This document shows positions 11,583 to 26,054 of a stretch of 64,000 nt of DNA, one piece after another. Both the position numbers and the translations under genes were made by a program. Location of the stretch: assembly GCF_022201045.2 (NCBI RefSeq), contig NC_068563.1:29857001-29921000 (forward strand), read 5' to 3'. The first letter of the stretch is position 1. The number at the start of each line of letters is the position of its first letter. The notes beneath the pieces were generated by a model. The model was not told the DNA's origin and did not search any database. It worked only from the letters and a program-made list of their open reading frames with translations. This stretch comes from Citrus sinensis. Lineage: Eukaryota; Streptophyta; Magnoliopsida; Sapindales; Rutaceae.

Positions 11583-14500
11583 ATGGCGGCCTCTAACGGA
11601 AGCGAGTACTTCGAAGTGGAAATAGATGGAACGGCGAGAGAATCGTTTACGCGTGCGTCGAATGCGGAGTCGTTGGAGGAGGACGAGGATGAGCTTATGT
11701 GGGCGGCGATCGCCAGATTGCCGTCGCAAAAGCAAGGAAACTTCGCCTTGTTGAAGACAACGACACCAAGAAACGGAGGCGAAGCCAAGACCGAGACGAT
11801 TGATGTGCGGAAACTCAATCGAAGCCGTCGCGAACTCGTTGTTAGTAAGGCCTTGGCTACTAACGATCAGGATAATTACAAACTTCTCTCTGCCATTAAA
11901 GAACGCCTTGATAGGTATATATAATATAGAAATTTTCGAACGAGGTTTTTCTGGCAATCTTGTTGTATCCCAAAGTGCAGGAAAACTCTTATCGAAAAAA
12001 GCACTGTTTATAATATATTTGTTTATTTACTCATAAGGAATAAATAGATTATATATAGGCTAAATTACAAAACTCGGTAATGTTTTATATAATTATATTA
12101 ATTAAAAAATGAAAAATATAATGTTGTGGATTGGTTCTTGTTGATGTTGATGAAGGGTTGGAATAGAAGTGCCAAAGGTGGAGGTGAGGTTCCAGAACTT
12201 GAAAGTTGTGGCTGATGTTCAAACGGGATCGAGGGCTTTACCTACTTTGGTTAATGCTACTCGTGATGTATTCGAGGTTAGTATCCTTTCTTATTATTGT
12301 TTCATTTAATATTGTTAACTGTCTATCATCAACGTATTAAGCATGCAAGCACTTATGTCTTATCTAACATAATGCTTCATTTCTTGTGGATTTGAATGCA
12401 GAGAATCTTAACTGGCTTGAGAATTTTTAAACCTAAGAGACATTCTTTAACCATCTTGAATGACGTTAGTGGCGTCGTGAAGCCGGGGAGGTACCTGTTT
12501 TTAAGTAGCTCAAATATACATGCATGTGTTTGTGTCTGTATATTTATACTTATATACTCATGATGCCACACCTCGATCTCAATATATACTGACATTTGTG
12601 TTTGTTGACTTCAATCGAATCAGTTTATAATGAAGTTATTAAGATAGGATAGTCAATTCACCAAGTTTGTGGATCATTTAGCTGTTTACGATAATTCTCT
12701 AAGGTCATCATCTTTTCTTGATCTGGGCTTTCAACTGGCCATATACAAAGAAGTAGTCGATAGCTAATGAATGGAAAACAATAATAATAATAATAACAAC
12801 AATAAAAAGATTTTGCCCATATTTGACTAATAATATACATGTGTCAAAGAGCCTTAATAATTCGAGTGGTGTTTGTAGTCGTTGTACTTCTGCTTAATAT
12901 TTAAAGCATAATATATCCCTTGACTATTGTGTAAACGCTTTCTTTTACTTACCTTGTGTGCAAGTTACCCACGCACCCAAAGCCACCACACTGAATCACG
13001 AACATATCCTTGACTTGATTACGAGCCTACGAGATTATGTTTTACTTTTTCCTACTTCGTTAGAGTCGTTAGAGAAATTTATTAAGTTTCACATGTTTTA
13101 TCAGTTATCATCTGAAATCTTCATTTTCTGCATGTGAATATAACTTTTTGGTATTTGTAGGATGACCTTGCTCTTAGGACCTCCTGCTTCTGGGAAATCC
13201 ACCTTGCTTTTAGCTCTGGCTGGGAAACTTGACAGCTCCTTAAAGGTTAGTACTTTAGACAAGCGTGTCACTTATATCTGTTTACGCACTTGTAACTGAC
13301 ATAAACCCTGAACGAATAATGATAAGTTTTATAGTTGTCAATAGTAGTTAAGAATTGAATTCAGTCCCTGAAGAATACTGCATCATTGAGTGCTGAAATA
13401 TATTTTCATCAATCTTCAGCTCTGAATTTTCTATTGACAGAATCTTTGTCTCATCAAATCAACAAAATATGATTTCAGAGATAGTTTACCCAAAGTCCCA
13501 AAAAAAAAAGAAAAAAATCGTTATCGAAAATGTTACTTTTATCCTGCTCCATGGCAGTGGTTGTGTTGACGAATTATAAACTTATTTTTGTTTGCAGAAA
13601 AGTGGTAATATCACGTACAATGGCTATAAACTTGATGAATTTCACGTTCAAAGGACTTCCGCATACATAAGCCAAACAGATAATCACATTCCTGAGCTCA
13701 CTGTTCGAGAAACCTTTGATTTTGCTGCTCGATGGCAAGGTGCAAATGAAGGCTTTGCAGGTCGGTTCATTATGATTATCAAAATTTTAAAGTAGAATCA
13801 CAGCCTTGATCGTGTAGCATTTTGCATTGTATAAATGTACTCCAGTCATTACACAGATTAATTACTTCTTGTGTTGCATACTTTCAAACAACAAACAGAA
13901 CTGATAAAATAATAAACAAGATCAAGGTGAACCTTATCACCTAATTAGAGGGTTTAGCTCTCATTTCTATGAATTTTGTCTGGCGGTAAGATATTCAGAT
14001 GGTATAGATCATGGTAGAGTCAATGCAACTGTTGTCAATTTTATTATACCAACAACTTATTAGTCTCCTTACTAATTATGATTTTCATTTTTCTTTCCCT
14101 CTTACTTGTAGCATATATCAATGATCTGAACCGTTTAGAGAAGGAAAGGAACATACGTCCTAGTCCGGAGATAGATGCTTTCATGAAGGTTGTCATTTTG
14201 AATCTCTGCTTTCATTTTTGTGTTTATGTTAACACCTGTTTTTTGAATTTAAGCATTTTTGTGTGTAGGCATCGTCTGTCGGTGGTAAGAAACACAGTGT
14301 TTCAACAGATTATGTCCTAAAAGTGCTTGGTCTTGATCTGTGTTCTGAGACTGTAGTTGGTAATGATATGATCAGAGGTGTCTCGGGTGGTCAGAAAAAA
14401 AGAGTTACAACAGGTCCCTCTCTGCTCCTCTCTCCACTTGCACGTGCATATGCATCTACCATTTAACTGTTAGATTTATACTGCTGATTAACTCCACTTT

Positions 14501-17500
14501 ACTGGTTCTAAGACCAAAGAGAGAATTTTCTTTTGTCGTAGACTCGTAGTATCATCATTATTGAAATTTATAACATTGAATGAAGTCTTTCCAATTTTTG
14601 GTTTTAATATGTGGCTCACTCCAAATGTTGATCATGGATCCATGATGAAGATATCCAAACTGTAAAAGAATATATCAATTATTGTTTTCTGATGAAAATT
14701 GCTTGGACATATTGACTAGGACTTCCAAAAATTTAGTGGAACCAGAAAGTTATTATTGAGTTGCATTTTGTTTGACGTTCAAATTTCAAACAATATCCAG
14801 TCAGTTATTTGATACTCTTCTATCAAACAGCAATAATAGTCGAGGTTATAATATGCAGGAGAAATGATTGTTGGACCAAGAAAAACCCTATTCATGGATG
14901 AAATATCCACAGGGCTCGATAGCTCCACTACATTCCAAATTGTGAAATGTTTGCGGAATTTTGTTCATCAAATGGATGCTACTATACTAATGGCTCTCCT
15001 TCAGCCTCCACCAGAGACATTTGATTTATTTGATGATCTGCTGCTGTTATCAGAAGGCCATCTGGTCTATCAAGGTCCTCGAGCAGAGGTGTTGGAATTC
15101 TTTGAGTCGTTAGGATTTCAGCTGCCTCCTCGCAAAGGGGTTGCAGATTTCCTACAAGAGGTAATGTGTTAAAATAGATTTACAAGTATGATCTTTGTTT
15201 TGGCGCTGCCTAACAATTTTTTTTTTTTTTAACAGGTGACTTCCAAGAAAGATCAAGCTCAATACTGGGCTGATCCTTCAAAGCCATATGTATTCCTTCC
15301 CGTTTCAGAAATTGCAAAAGCTTTTAAAGATTCCAGATTTGGAAAGGCTCTTAAATCCTCACTTTCTGTTCCATATGATAAATCTAAATGCCATCCTTCA
15401 GCTTTATCCAAAACAAGATATGCTGTATCTAAATGGGAGCTTTTTAGAACATGCTTTGCACGAGAAATTCTGCTGATCCAGAGACATAGTTTTCTTTATA
15501 TATTTAGGACGTGCCAGGTATAGTTTAGCTTTTCAGTTCTATAATTTTCTTTTTGAAGATTTTCTCTCATGGTTTTCCATCTCATAATCTCTTTTGCATA
15601 TTTTGAAGGTCGCATTTGTCGGATTTGTCGCATGCACAATGTTTTTACGGACAAGACTGCATCCCACAGATGAAAAGAATGGCAACCTCTATCTCAGTTG
15701 TCTGTTTTTTGCAGTGGTTCATATGATGTTTAATGGATTTTCTGAGTTACCTATCATGATAACTCGACTCCCGGTCTTTTACAAGCAGCGTGATAATTAC
15801 TTTCATCCTGCATGGGCATGGTCCGTTGCCAGCTGGATTCTTCGTGTTCCTTACTCCGTCCTTGAAGCCGTTGTTTGGTCTTGCGTTGTATACTTTACTG
15901 TGGGTTTTGCCCCAGAGACTGGGAGGTACTTCCTTTTATGGGTGATGTTTATGCTTTCTGTAATTTGTTTGTAATTACCTTTTCATTATTTTCAGATTTT
16001 TCCGTCACATGTTCTTGCTGTTCTCTTTACATCAAATGGCATTGGGCCTCTTCCGGATGATGGCCTCCATTGCTCGAGATATGGTCGTTGCCAACACATT
16101 TGCATCATCTTCTCTGTTAATCGTATTCTTGATGGGTGGATTTATCATCCCAAAAGGTAGGGTTAGATCATACATCATGATATTTTTTCAGGTCAATTAG
16201 TCATTTGGTGTTTCTTGTTTCAGAATCGATTAAGCCATGGTGGAGATGGGCTTATTGGGTGTCACCACTGTCCTATGCGCAGAGTGCAATTTCTGTTAAT
16301 GAATTTGCCGCCGCAAGGTGGAAGAAGGTGCTCTAATAAATGCATTTCTGGCAGCTTTTTTGTCGCTCAAATGCTGGTGAAATATTAACCATAACATTTT
16401 GCAGAAATCTGTTATTGGAGACAACACGATAGGTTACAATGTTCTTCATTCACACAGTTTACCGTCTGGTGATTATTGGTACTGGATCGGAGTTGGTGCT
16501 TTGTTACTTTACTCTCTACTTTTCAACAGTGTCGTGACTTTGGCCCTGGCTTACCTGAATCGTAAGTTACAAGAGGAAGTTTCGGCTCTTTGTTTTTATC
16601 GTTTTACTATTGATTTTCTTATTATTTGTTGATTACTTATAGACGTGGCGTTTCCTGTTTTGTTCATTACAGCTCTTAGAAAATCACAAGTGGTGATAGA
16701 TGATAAAGAAGAAAATTCTGTCAAAAGTCAGTCATCTTTTCAATTTTTTTTTAAAGAATTGTTTGTGTTTATTCATTTATAGCTATATTTTTATCTTCCA
16801 AAACTCAAGAAAATTGTTTTCTAATTGTTTGATTCTCATCTGAATATTCAGTGGCCAAGCAGCAGTTTGAAATAAATACAACCTCTGCCCCGGAGAGTGG
16901 CAAAAAGAAGGGAATGATTCTGCCATTTCAACCATTGGCCATGACTTTTCATAATGTCAATTACTATGTCGACATGCCCCAGGTGTGTTTGCTTAGCAGC
17001 TAAATTACTTTGCCTTATGATTTCTTAAATCAATGATATCCTAAATCAATGTAAAGCTTTCTTTTGGGGCGGGGTGTCATTGACTTTCAGGCAATGAGGT
17101 CACAAGGTATACCAGAAAAGAAGTTACAGCTCTTGTCAAATGTGAGTGGTGTATTCTCACCTGGTGTTCTTACCGCTTTAGTTGGGTCAAGTGGAGCCGG
17201 CAAGACGACTTTGATGGATGTTCTTGCTGGTCGGAAAACTGGTGGTTACATAGAAGGGGATATAAAGATATCAGGTTATCCAAAGGAGCAAAGCACGTTT
17301 GCCAGAATTTCAGGATATGTTGAACAAAATGATATACATTCTCCTCAGGTGACAGTTGAAGAGTCTCTTTGGTTCTCTGCCAATCTTCGTCTGTCAAAAG
17401 AAGTCAGCAAAAATCAAAGACATGTGAGCTTCTTAGCACTTGCAACATTTAAGTCTGCCGGTTGAGTAGTTATCACTATACTGATAGTAATTTTACCACA

Positions 17501-20500
17501 ATACATTGCAGGAGTTTGTTGAAGAAGTAATGAGACTGGTGGAGCTTGATAGTTTAAGGGATGCCTTGGTTGGTTTTCCAGGTAGCAGTGGTTTATCAAC
17601 CGAGCAAAGAAAACGCTTAACAATTGCAGTGGAGCTTGTTGCGAACCCATCCATAATTTTTATGGATGAACCTACATCTGGACTGGATGCGCGAGCAGCA
17701 GCAATTGTGATGCGAACTGTTCGTAATACCGTTGATACTGGACGAACTGTGGTTTGCACCATACATCAACCAAGTATTGATATCTTTGAAGCATTTGATG
17801 AGGTTGGTGTGTTTGTGATATTGCTAGTTACTCTATTGTTTACTTTTTTTTGGCATATAACTTTATGTTGTAACGCACAGCTACTTCTTATGAAACGAGG
17901 TGGGCGGGTTATATATGGAGGGAAGCTAGGTGTCCACTCAAAGACTATGATAGACTATTTCCAGGTGACATTCATTTACCATTGTTTATATTTTATTTGC
18001 TTGCTGTTCTTAGTTCTCCGCACTTCAGGTATTTGATGTCTTTAATATATTAGCGATCAGGATGATGATTAGTTTGACAATGGAATTAATGCATGGGATT
18101 TTTTCCGGTACTCTTTTCCCTTGTGTAGGCGCTTGATGGCATCCCTTCAATTCCTAGTGGGTACAATCCTGCAACTTGGATGCTTGAGGTTACTACAGCT
18201 GCTACTGAAGAAAAACTCGGAGTTGACTTTGCAGATGTGTACAGAAGTTCTGAGCAATATAGGTGATCGAATTGATTTCATATTATTATTGTATTAATAT
18301 TTGTCAGATATTTGACTTTTCCGTTGATTGTTATGCGCGATTTGTTAAGAAAAAATTATCATTTCAGGGTAGTGGAGTCTTCGATTAAAAATTTGAGTGT
18401 TCCTCCTCCTGGCTCAGAACCGTTGAAGTTTTCTTCAACTTATTCACAGGATCCGCTTTCTCAATTTTTTATTTGTTTTTGGAAGCAAAATCTTATATAT
18501 TGGAGAAGTCCACAATATAATGCCGTGAGGTTAGCTTTCACAGTGGCGGCTGCATTAATACTTGGCTCTGTATTTTGGGATATTGGTTCAAAGAGGTAAT
18601 TTTTTTTCTTAATTTTTAAAGTACTTATATTTGATCTTGCATTTTCGTAAGCATCTATAGCTCTCTGTTTTCAGTTTGCTTAGGTTCTTTTTAGCTTTCC
18701 TTTTTCTCTTTATTTTGTTGAGAATGAAACAAAAATTTGTTCCATCTTTTTTCTATCATTGAAAAGCTATAAAATAAGAATGAAATCTGGATGGTACTCC
18801 ACGCCATTAAAATGGAAAAATCTTTGGTGTGTCTCAGCAGCTTGGAAGATGTGCTTATGTTAGTCCTTTGAGATATGTAACATTTTAATGTATGGATTAC
18901 TTGCTTATGCATCTTAGAGGTTTTAACTAATCCTGAGCAATAAATTTTCAATGTCAAAGAGGTTCCTGCTGAACCTTTTTTTGAGTATCTGATGGTTGGA
19001 ACGCTACTCCCCTTTCTATATTTTTAGAATGGCTTTTATCTTTTTACCTTGTTTCTGTGGTAATTTTAATGTGGAGATAGTAAGCTATTTAATATAGTAA
19101 ACTCTTCAGGAGCTCAACTCAAGGTTTATTTATGGTGATGGGAGCTTTGTATGCTTCATGCTTGTTTCTCGGGGTCAACAATGCTTCCTCTGTACAGCCC
19201 ATAGTTTCAATTGAGAGGACAGTGTTCTATAGAGAGAAAGCAGCAGGAATGTATTCCCCAATTCCTTATGCAGTGGCTCAGGTAACCGTCATGCTGCTAA
19301 AAGTACATTTGGCACAACAGTCTAGTGTAAAGAATAAATAAATGATGAAAATCTCATTTTCCTCTTCAACAGGGTCTTGTGGAGATGCCATACGTTTTTG
19401 TGCAAACAATTATATTTGGCTTCATCACATTTTTCATGATTAATTTTGAAAGGACAGCTAGTAAGACTCCCCCTCTGCTCTAATGCGTCGTTTGGATTTA
19501 ATTGCTGCTTCTCTGATAGAGATGGTGTTTTTCATTTGTTTTCTTTCTTTTCTGCAGTCATAACTCTTTCAGGCTAAATTTCAGAGTTTTAAGCTTTTGT
19601 ATTAGAGGGAAAATATAAGTTTAACGTAATTTTGAGGAATAGCATAATCACAGTGTTTTTCTACTGAATGTTTCTAAGGTCAAATGATGATAATGATTTT
19701 GATGATGTCCATAGGGATAATGCACCAAGTGATTTCCGTCTATTAAGACTTTTATAGGACACATGTTTACGGCTGACATAGGGTAAACAATTCACTGCAT
19801 CTAAAGTCTAAACCATCGATTCATCATCTAAACAAAAATGAAATCAACTACTGTGTTTCGTGTTTTTTCAGCAGCGCAGCAATAGATTAACAGTTTGGAT
19901 GAAGCGGACCACTTTTGGGCCATGAATATTTTACAAATGTGCTGTCTGGACATATTTATGAAAATGCATTTTTTGTAATGCATGTTTTATTTTCAATTGC
20001 AGGAAAATTTTTTCTCTTCCTTGTGTTCATGTTTCTCACCTTCTCATACTTTACCTTCTACGGAATGATGGCTGTTGGTCTCACTCCTAACCAGCACTTG
20101 GCAGCTGTTATTTCTTCTGCATTTTACTCATTGTGGAATCTCCAATCAGGTTTTCTAATCCCACGACCAGTAAGTATTATTTATACCCTTTTAGCAAAAA
20201 ATAAAAATAAATGAAATAATGCTTTATAACTTTAAATCCATTAATTTTAGTCGTGCCATTTCCATCTTCAAGACTTCAAGTATCGATGAATGATGAATAT
20301 GATAACAGAGATTCTTCAATCTTAATCGGAGCTATTGAATACTATCATTGTCATCTGCTCAATCAGCCAACTTAAGAAACTTCACTTCCTTCTCAGCTTT
20401 AAGAGCTTGTTCTGAGCCTATCTATTAGTTGACTTTGTAAGTCAGAATAAAAAAGCAATCTCCTATCAGAAGTTGGCGTTTACAACTTCAAATAATAAAT

Positions 20501-21055
20501 AGTAATTAGTGATGCTTTAGAAAATACAGAGGGATCAAAATCTATTTTACTATTTTAATTTATGGAACAATTTGGAACAACATAATTTCTTCTGCAGGAG
20601 ACTGTCTAATTAGATGAATGATTATGCCAAAAGATAACTATAAGTAGCCACTATGTTACTGGACTACAAGTTCTGAAGTTGAGCTTGCTAGACATGACAT
20701 GGAATAGTTTCTGACACTCTGATTCATAGAGTTAGTTGATTCTCTTATAAATTTTAATCGACTTTGCAAATTTGTGGCATTATATTAGAGTATTCCCGGA
20801 TGGTGGATCTGGTTCTACTACATCAGCCCTGTTGCATGGACTCTCCGGGGCATCGTCTCGTCTCAGCTTGGTGATGTGGAAACCATGATTGTGGAACCCA
20901 CATTTCGAGGCACAGTGAAAGAGTATTTGGAAGAAAGTTTGGGCTTTGGTCCCGGGATGGTTGGAGTTTCAGCTGCAGTGCTTGTTGCCTTTTCTCTTTT
21001 GTTCTTTGGCAGCTTTGCTTTCTCAGTCAAGTTCCTCAACTTCCAGAAAAGATGA
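11583..21055 (+). CDS. ABCG31: Full-size PDR-type ABC transporter, ABCG31 orthologue
   Basis: Twenty-four exons: 11583-11914, 12156-12276, 12402-12490, 13161-13245, 13598-13760, 14112-14188, 14269-14413, 14859-15160, 15236-15517, 15609-15925, 15996-16156, 16224-16327, 16405-16561, 16673-16726, 16852-16982, 17091-17423, 17512-17802, 17881-17964, 18129-18262, 18368-18595, 19110-19281, 19373-19460, 20003-20169, 20789-21055. They join in phase to 1427 aa. Domain order is NBD1-TMD1-NBD2-TMD2. NBD1 has Walker [10 protein letters not shown] (about aa 187), signature VSGGQKKR and Walker [16 protein letters not shown]2 has GSSGAGKTT (about aa 872), a degenerate signature LSTEQRKR normal for plant PDRs, and [13 protein letters not shown]. 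Start [11 protein letters not shown] and body match AtABCG31, a plasma-membrane pump implicated in ABA export from endosperm and pollen-coat sterol glycosides. No lesions seen. Confidence 0.95.
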
Positions 21056-22706
21056 ATGAACCCACAGATTCAGTATAGAGGTGAAAGAAAACACCAGCTG
21101 GTTGTAAAATTCTGCTCAAGTATAGTCTAATCCAGTGGCGAAGCTAGCAACACATTTTTTTTTTTTTTCAATTGTTCAACATTGTTCTTGACTTACTGGT
21201 TAGTTGTCTGTAATTGAACCCCGTACTACTAATGCCACTAGTTAGTAATAATTCATAAACAAATATCATAACAAATTTTAATATAGTTCAAATTAAGTGT
21301 CAATTATTTTATAATTCCACTTACTGCTCTCCATTATCATGTTCTATTGTAATTCATAAAGGGGCATTAAAATGCAAAATGCAGCTAATCAAATTTTAAT
21401 AACGTGAGACAAAGTTTTCAAAGTTGCTCAGTGCTCACAAACTTCAATATTAGCCATACATATTGTAGTGAACAAAAACTCAAAATGTGTTTTACACAAA
21501 AAGTATTAGCACGAAATGATTATTGTACTTTGGACAAAAGTTGATTGGGATGAGTTGTGACTGTATTTGAGTTTTGCCTTTACGGCTTTATGCAAATTTG
21601 TTTTATGGAAATTGTCTAGTACAAGCATTATGGATTTTTTTACCTTTGCTTTGTACTGGAGGTTTTGGTTCCATCCCCCTCTCTTTGTTCATCTCTTCTT
21701 ATATATTTTATAAGTAAAGGTCCAGCGTAACACCCCATCTTCTGGGTGGTTTCATTAAAAAAAATAAAAAAATTATAGTGCAAGTCTCAACTGTTTCTGT
21801 TTAGTTAGTAAATTTGCTACTATTTATCTTTTATTGTTCAGCTGCAATATTGTTGGTTGCTGTAATTATAAACTTGCACATGTTTCTAACAGAATCCTTG
21901 TGATGATAGTTAATTTCTTGAAGATTAATCAAGTATGGTGGAAATACAAAATATTGAACAGATGTTAAATGAATGTAGCAAATGTTAATATACATTTTCA
22001 TTGATTTGGGATTTTATTAGTTCAGTTCGTTCTATATTTTAATGTCTGATTATTTGAGAAAAAGAACATTGGAGACAGTTGCACTAGCGATATGCCATTT
22101 TTACTTGTCTTACTCCTTAAGGATAGGAAAATGCTACTGTTATCGTGCCGGGAAAGCTAACCTCAATTGAAAATTTTGTTAGCATCTTCGGGCCCAAATC
22201 ATTAATTCTCAGGCTTGCAGACTCAAACTTAGGATTTGATTTTTAAGTCTAGGAATCATTTATATATATATATATATATATAACCTTTATCATTAACGGC
22301 ATGCTATCTCTCTCATTCTTTTTGTTTTTTTCCCCCCTAATTTATTTATTGTTTTCTTTTGATATTATGTGCTGAAAGTACACAAGACTTGCATTTCCAT
22401 TTCCTTAATGAAACACAACGTCTCTGCATTGTGACAACTGCAATAACCAAAAGAAATTTGAATGGTGTGAGTTCCCTTCCGCCTACAAAATTTGACAGAG
22501 AGAAGAGTAAAAGAGGGGACACTGCTGTTGGAAGTAAGGAAATTACATACTTTTAAATTATGAGATCACATCTGCATGATCATTTTAAAAAAATGAAACA
22601 AAAATAGAATAGTCAAGCGGCTGCACATGATCCTTGTGAGACCCAAATTCGTGGCTAACCACCTTCTCTTCCTTTCTGTTCAATCCAAACGAAGTCAAAG
22701 GAAGCT
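21056..22706. other. Convergent intergenic region between ABCG31 and the PRISE gene
   Basis: Contains the 3' flanks of two converging genes. CCAGTGGCGAAGCTAGC at about 21133 resembles a hAT-type terminus, but I could not find its partner. A (TA)n run lies at 22259-22282. A 65-codon frame at 22359-22556 shows no family resemblance. Confidence 0.45.
22259..22282. repeat. (TA)n microsatellite
   Basis: About twelve uninterrupted TA units in the spacer 3' of ABCG31. Confidence 0.85.
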
Positions 22707-23882
22707 CTATGGAATTAACTTTTCATCTTTCATGTAATCAATCCAATACAGGATTGAATCCAATGTTTTACACCGTATTCTAAACCCAAGCCGGTCGGCT
22801 TTGTCTCTGGTTCCCAACATTTTCGCCGGACAGCGAAACAAGATGTCCAAGAATTCCCAGTTAGCCAAATCTTCCATCTCTGTTTGAATCAGTCCTTTGC
22901 TCACTACAATCTCTTTCCATACTTGTTTCTTGTCATTCATGGCTTTTGCATACCAAAAATCCTGCGAAAACATGCTCTCCGGCACTTTCACGCCAAACTT
23001 CTTTCCGATGCTTGGCCAGATCTCCTTCCATGTAAATCTGGGGCCATTTATTGCATTGAAAGCTTGGCCCTTTGTGGAAGATATATCATCGTTTGTGGCT
23101 GCCCAAATGTGCTGTTCTGCAACTAGACGCGAATCTGAGCCGTCGATGCAGTACTCTTCCCAAATCTCCCTTGTTCCTCCAAACACAAAAGGTAGATTTA
23201 AATGTTTACAGACAGCACCATAGACACATAAACAGCCCAAGAAGTTGTACAAACTTCTATGAGAACTACCGAGTAATAAGCCGGGCCTATGCACCGACCA
23301 AGCCACCTTTCCTGCCAGTTTCTCCTTTAGCAAGTCCTCTAAAACATAGTAAAAGTTGTTGCTTTTGCTCACTCTTGGGCATTCTTCATCATAGAATCGA
23401 ACTTGTTTTTCTTCAGGAAGGCCTTGTAATGACACGTAATGCTTCATTCCTGTCTGGAGTGAAACGTGCTTTAATGCCTTAGCCCTTGGGAGAATGGCAT
23501 TCAAGGCGTAGCACATCATGGCCTTGTTCTGCTCGCAACACTTGTGCATATCGGAAGCAAACTGGCTTGCCCACGTGACCCAGAAGATATGCGTCACGTC
23601 TTCTAACAAAGTGAGCTTTCTCTTGATATCCAGAGGATTCAACAGGTCACATGAGATGAAACAGTAGCTGCTGCTTTGGATTGCTGTGATCTCCGGTTCC
23701 CGAGCAATCCCATAAACCTTCCAATTGGCTGTTGATATCAGTCTTCTGGCTAGCTCCTTCCCAACAAGCCCAGTAACCCCAAAAATGACTGCAACATTCT
23801 TAGCATCAACTTCTCTTCCTCTGTTGACAGAAACTTTGTTAGTGGCTGCTTCTGCTTCGTCATTGAACTCTTTGGCTGCCAT
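22707..23882 (-). CDS. PRISE-family NADPH-dependent enone reductase (progesterone 5-beta-reductase / iridoid synthase-like)
   Basis: An intact intronless 391-aa frame from ATG 23882, the usual length for PRISE short-chain reductases. They reduce 1,4-enones such as 8-oxogeranial or progesterone with NADPH. Visible motifs are the Rossmann glycine motif GVTGLVG (aa 35-41), a nucleotide-ribose region GIAREPE (aa 58-64), the QTGMKHY lysine at 147 and FYYVLED with Tyr178/Tyr179. From memory, K147 and Y179 have the same numbers as the catalytic pair of the Digitalis enzyme. The natural substrate cannot be told from sequence: the family is present in plants that make neither iridoids nor cardenolides, so I avoid the name iridoid synthase. 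The Arabidopsis block has a Rossmann gene of this family beside DDB2, which supports orthology. Confidence 0.9.
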   Translation of the reverse strand: MAAKEFNDEAEAATNKVSVNRGREVDAKNVAVIFGVTGLVGKELARRLISTANWKVYGIAREPEITAIQSSSYCFISCDLLNPLDIKRKLTLLEDVTHIFWVTWASQFASDMHKCCEQNKAMMCYALNAILPRAKALKHVSLQTGMKHYVSLQGLPEEKQVRFYDEECPRVSKSNNFYYVLEDLLKEKLAGKVAWSVHRPGLLLGSSHRSLYNFLGCLCVYGAVCKHLNLPFVFGGTREIWEEYCIDGSDSRLVAEQHIWAATNDDISSTKGQAFNAINGPRFTWKEIWPSIGKKFGVKVPESMFSQDFWYAKAMNDKKQVWKEIVVSKGLIQTEMEDLANWEFLDILFRCPAKMLGTRDKADRLGFRIRCKTLDSILYWIDYMKDEKLIP

Positions 23883-26054
23883 TGATTAAAACTTGAGATG
23901 TTTTGGCTTTGTTTGAAATATGAACCATGCTACGTAACATGTATGTATATGCACACGCAGAGAGAGGGAGAGAGTCTCACGTTTTAATTATTTTGATCGT
24001 CGTCTAACAAGTCTTAAGAAAGAAGAGTCCAAAGACACCTAATTCAAGTCAAATGCTTAGTTCCTTCTTTTGAGGGATGATTTATTCGATGTACTCAAGC
24101 CTGACAGTTGAGAGAATAACTCTATTATAAAATACTGGCTTGTAGTGATCAAAAGTAGCAACATACATTTTTAAAATGCTCGCTTGCTATTTAAAATTTC
24201 ACTTTATGATTGAAGTTGAATAAAGTCTTTTTAGTAGTTGCCAGATTGTTGCAGCATCAAAGCTTATAGAAATGGCTGCCCTGGTGGCAGATTTTGACCA
24301 TGGCCGCTATAATGCTGGCATTGTGGAAACAAAGCTTAAAATATTTAGAGGATGGTCAAACTTACAGGGCCACCTCTTTTTGACAGAAACAGTTCACCAC
24401 TTGAATTGATGAATCCATTGAACCAACCAGCATTCTCTTTACTTACCAAGAAAAAAAAAAGGATTCAATTTCATGTGGCAAGAAAGAGATTTGAAGAGAA
24501 CTACTAACACCTAGATGTGTTTTTTATTATGTGCTTAAGGATGCGTTTCAAATGCAGCGCACAATACAAAAGCTAAAATGGTGGATCCAAATGGAATGTT
24601 ATTATTATCTTCAAGTTGTTGTTGCTGAAAAATGAATGAGCTTAAACTGACTCATCTTGGTTGTTTCAGTTCTATTTAGATATAAAAAATGCATGGACCA
24701 TGATGCAAGTTTGCTCTGTGATGTGTTGGCAACGATGGACAATTTTGCGGTGTTATTTATTTTTTTATACAACTTGGGGACATGAAACGATATCAGCTTT
24801 AATTGAATGAGCAGGCAAAATATTATATTAATACAGAACTCTGTGTGCTGCTTTGGCGTGAGAGCACGAGACATTTGATTAAATAATTATAATTTTTTTC
24901 TGATCTAATCATGTTTTAAGTAAATAATTCAATTATTAATTAATAATTAATAAATAAAAGGTAAAAAAAATTAAATTTTATTAATATACTATTATTAAAA
25001 AACACACAACACAAAATTTTAAAAAATTCAGTAGAACTCATACTAAAAAAAGATGTTATTCCTTGATCAAAACTTAAAATCTGTAGAAATTAAAAAAAAA
25101 AAATCTTGATTCCATAAAACGGACTTTCTAGAGACCCTATGAGCCACCACAATTCACGCATGAATTGCTAAGGATCCAAAATTTAGTGACATGTCAAAGG
25201 TCCCGGGGTCACGGGTGGGTTGGCCAGTTTGTTATCAATCTAAGAGATTAGATTATTAATACTTTCAATGTGTTACCCCTCAACCAATAGCAAACAAACA
25301 CATGACAATAATAAAAAGTTTGATAAGACCCAAGGTTCTCACTCTCTAATCTATTTAGTAAAGTTAAAACAACTCTTGGTCCACCCAGGTTGCGGGTTGC
25401 AAAACTTTGCTCGGCCCACCTGCCAAGAAATTTCGTGGTTCATAAAGGTGATCCCTATGTCTAGCCGGTGCCCAGTAGCCACCTTTGCATGGCAAATTGG
25501 CAATGCCCGAAGAGAACCGTAAAAATGCTCTTGAAGCTTAGAGAAAAGAAGGCAACTCAGGAATTTGATTTCAATGTAAGATTGGCTCCCGTATCCAGAG
25601 TTTTTTTTTTTTTTTTTATTGTTATTCGCTGATTATTATTACACCAACTAAGAGAAATGTTGCATTTGTCTTTGCTTCAGCAGCATAATAACTTAAGAAC
25701 CGACAGAGAAACAGAATATTATTACAATTTAATGCATAAGACGGAGTCATTTATGTACAGACATTTTAATGATAGCCTCACCATTGACTTTATAACCTAC
25801 CGATCTCAATTTCCTCTCAATGTACCACAGGGTCCTCGAATACACCATATGGAACCGAAAACTTCAATGAGCAAGACGAGATGAATTCAACAAATTGCAA
25901 TGTAATATTGAGGAATAACGAATGAAACCCGAAGAGGCTACGCGGCCGAGACTCCCAATGATGGTTTAGTTCCCATGTTCGCAGTGCCTTGATTTTCAGA
26001 ATACATAAGCAATATTATTGAAAATAATTATAAAAGTATAAAACTTGATTTTTG
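23883..26054. other. Intergenic region between the PRISE gene and CAX
   Basis: Holds the PRISE promoter (left part) and the CAX 3' flank (right part). It is AT-rich with A/T homopolymers at about 24960-25100 and 25602-25618. A short GC-richer patch at about 25380-25520 (ORF 25268-25522) shows no recognisable family. No gene called. Confidence 0.45.

Noticed and set aside
21133-21160. hAT-like terminus CCAGTGGCGAAGCTAGC
   Set aside because: No matching opposite end or target duplication was found, so no element is called.
22707-23882. Naming the PRISE gene iridoid synthase
   Set aside because: The family occurs widely in plants without iridoids; substrate cannot be read from the sequence.
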